Below are positions 5,607 to 6,994 of a stretch of DNA of 6,994 nt, in pieces. Under the pieces are notes generated by a model that saw only the letters and a list, made by a program, of their open reading frames with translations, did not search any database and was not told where the DNA came from. How positions within the stretch are numbered: position 1 is the first letter of the stretch; each line of letters opens with the position of its first letter. The DNA comes from Desulfurococcales archaeon ex4484_217_1 (lineage in GTDB: Archaea > Thermoproteota > Thermoprotei_A > EX4484-217-1): assembly GCA_002254745.1 (NCBI GenBank), contig NJED01000057.1, forward strand, positions 1-6,994. Direction: 5' to 3'. A program made the translations under genes and the position numbers.

Positions 5607-6721
5607 TTGGTTTCAAAACCTCATGGTGGTAAGCTTGTTAATAGAGTTGTTACTGGCCGTAGGAGAGAGTACTTACTTGAAGAGGCTAAGGAGCTTCATA
5701 AAATAAGTGTTGGCGAGAGCCTAGCAGCTGATGCTTCTAACATTGCCCATGGCGTTTATAGTCCTCTCGAAGGATTTATGGTTTACGATGACTTCTACCA
5801 TGTTCTCTACGATATGAGGTTGGCGAACGATATTCCATGGACAATACCTATAGTCTTAGATGTAAGTAGAGGGGAAATTGCAGGTTTAAAAGAGGGAGAT
5901 GATGTTGCTCTAACATTTAGAAACAATATTTTAGCTATTATGGAAGTCGAAGACATCTATAAGTGGGATAAAAAAGAGTACTGTAAGAAAGTCTTTAAAA
6001 CAACAGACACTAGGCATCCAGGGGTTGTTAAAACATTTCATAGAAAAGAACTTCTAATCGGAGGGAACATTTACCTACTTAGCGATGTTCCAGAGCCTTT
6101 TGAAAGATATAGGCTTTGGCCCATAGAAACACGTATCCTATTTGAAGCTAAAAAATGGAGAACTACTGCAGGATTTCAAACAAGAAACGTACCCCATAGA
6201 GGTCACGAGTATGTGCAGAAAGCTGCTTTAACGTTTGTAGATGGGTTATTTATAAACCCTTTGGTCGGGTGGAAGAAGCCTGGAGACTATAAGGATGAGG
6301 TTATTGTTAAAGCATATGAAGCATTAATAGAGAATTATTATCCAAGAAACAGTATTGTGTTTTCAGTTTTGAGAATGGAAATGAGGTATGCTGGTCCAAG
6401 AGAAGCAATATTGCATGCTATTGTTAGAAAGAATTTCGGATGTACACATTTCATCGTTGGTAGTATGAAGCATGGGATATATTCAAGGAGTTCCCAGATT
6501 TAGGAATAATACCTATGTTCATTAGAGAAGCTTTCTACTGTAGTAGATGCGGCGGTTTTGTTAATGAGAAAATATGTCCTCACGAGGAAGAGTTTAGAGT
6601 TAGGGTAAGCGGTACTAAGCTCAGGAAAATGATTATGAGTAAACAGAAACCACCAGAATACATGATGAGACCTGAAGTTGTAGAGGTTATTTTGAGCTTT
6701 GAAAACCCATTTGTTGAATAG
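5607..6721 (+). pseudogene. sat: ATP sulfurylase broken by a deletion of about 34 bases
   Basis: ATP sulfurylase joins ATP and sulfate to give APS and pyrophosphate. The first 285 residues are a clear archaeal Sat: QTRNVPHRGH at 191-200, holding the QxRN and HxxH substrate-binding motifs, then MRYAGPREA at 259-267 and FGCTHFIVG at 277-285. Normally GRDHAGVG…YYG…Y follows. Here the sequence jumps from GGTAG (6464-6468) to TATGAAGCATGG, and the frame runs on as SMKHGIYSRSSQI to a stop at 6503. In the next frame YEAWDIFKEFPDLGIIPMF resumes the normal protein, through FIREAFYCSRCGGF to GTKLRKMI and the stop at 6721. Eleven residues plus one base fit the gap, i.e. 34 bases. The lost motif is essential in the family, so the product should be inactive. 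The start is TTG 5607 with GGGGTC upstream. A sequence error is the main alternative. Confidence 0.9.
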
Positions 6722-6994
6722 CTGTCTTCTAAGTAGCTCTAAAAAAGTAGCTATAATATATCATTGGGATTGCGACGGTGTTGCATCAGCATCTATAATA
6801 TCTAAACTGTTAAAATCTAAAGCATTCTTCCATATCCCTAAGATAGGCCATTATTCTTTAGAAGCTATTAACATTAACTTGCTTAGATCTCTTAAACCAG
6901 ACCTAGTACTCATAGTTGATTACGGATTGCCAGCGAAGGATATTACAAACCTCGAGAAGACTTTAAGCACGAAAATTGCGGTAATAGATCACCA
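6714..6994 (+). CDS. DHH-family phosphoesterase, N-terminal part, cut by the window end
   Basis: The open frame from a TTG at 6714 gives about 93 residues and continues beyond the window. The core starts KKVAIIYHWDCDGVASASII, with the HxDxDG metal-binding motif; then LVLIVDYGLPA carries the next conserved Asp, and the window ends in AVIDH plus CA, surely the DHH motif. The enzyme class hydrolyses phosphodiesters or 3'-phosphates with manganese-type metals. TTG 6714 overlaps the sat stop (TTGAATAG), which would couple its translation to sat; no ATG or GTG lies nearby in frame. Sequence outside the motifs differs from the minus-strand DHH protein, so this is not a recent copy. Placement directly after sat suggests removal of the 3'-phosphate from pAp produced by PAPS-using sulfotransferases. 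That role is inferred; oligoribonuclease activity is also possible. Confidence 0.8.
   Translation, partial: MNSCLLSSSKKVAIIYHWDCDGVASASIISKLLKSKAFFHIPKIGHYSLEAININLLRSLKPDLVLIVDYGLPAKDITNLEKTLSTKIAVIDH

Noticed and set aside
6464..6515. Programmed ribosomal frameshifting to join the two sat parts
   Set aside because: Conserved active-site residues are absent from the DNA itself, not merely out of frame, so frameshifting would not yield a normal enzyme.
1..6994. CRISPR arrays, tRNA genes or insertion sequences
   Set aside because: No spaced direct repeats, no tRNA arm consensus on either strand, and no transposase-like frame or terminal inverted repeats were seen.

Overview
The window looks like archaeal chromosome, probably from a thermophile with an AT-rich genome. 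The evidence is A/T-rich TATA-like boxes about 25-45 bases before several genes, frequent TTG and GTG starts, AGG/AGA/ATA-rich codon use, VapB and HEPN/MNT toxin-antitoxin genes, and archaeal-type DHH, ATP sulfurylase and APS kinase proteins. A Desulfurococcales-like member of the Thermoproteota is my best guess, from general resemblance only.

Positions 1-4590 are read entirely from the minus strand. In transcription order from 4590 downward they hold: a small membrane protein of the PF06695 'small multi-drug export' type; a DHH/DHHA1 phosphoesterase split by a frame break; a 739-residue membrane-anchored metzincin-type zinc protease with a C-terminal coiled coil of about 200 residues; a HEPN-MNT gene pair; and a short VapB-like antitoxin at the window edge. 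Positions 4710-6994 are read from the plus strand: APS kinase (cysC), a 71-residue ribbon-helix-helix-like protein, ATP sulfurylase (sat, broken), and the start of a second, different DHH phosphoesterase that runs off the end. The two blocks diverge from about 4590-4710, a region with overlapping TATA-like boxes and an unusually GC-rich stretch.

The plus-strand block is a PAPS-forming set. Sat makes APS from ATP and sulfate, CysC phosphorylates it to PAPS, and a DHH phosphoesterase is a plausible enzyme for clearing pAp left by sulfotransferases. No APS or PAPS reductase is visible here, so sulfation rather than sulfate reduction is one possible use, as an inference.

The most striking property of the window is how many genes are damaged. 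Sat lacks about 34 bases covering its GRDHAGVG-type motif and is thrown out of frame. The first DHH gene lacks an estimated 20-35 codons and is frameshifted. The MNT nucleotidyltransferase has lost the segment with its Gly-Ser motif, in frame. The HEPN gene has lost part of its N-terminus together with a frame change. The VapB-like gene has an apparent extra base. The protease, APS kinase and the 71-residue protein look intact. This is either real, recent gene decay or a systematic fault in the sequence; read mapping would decide.
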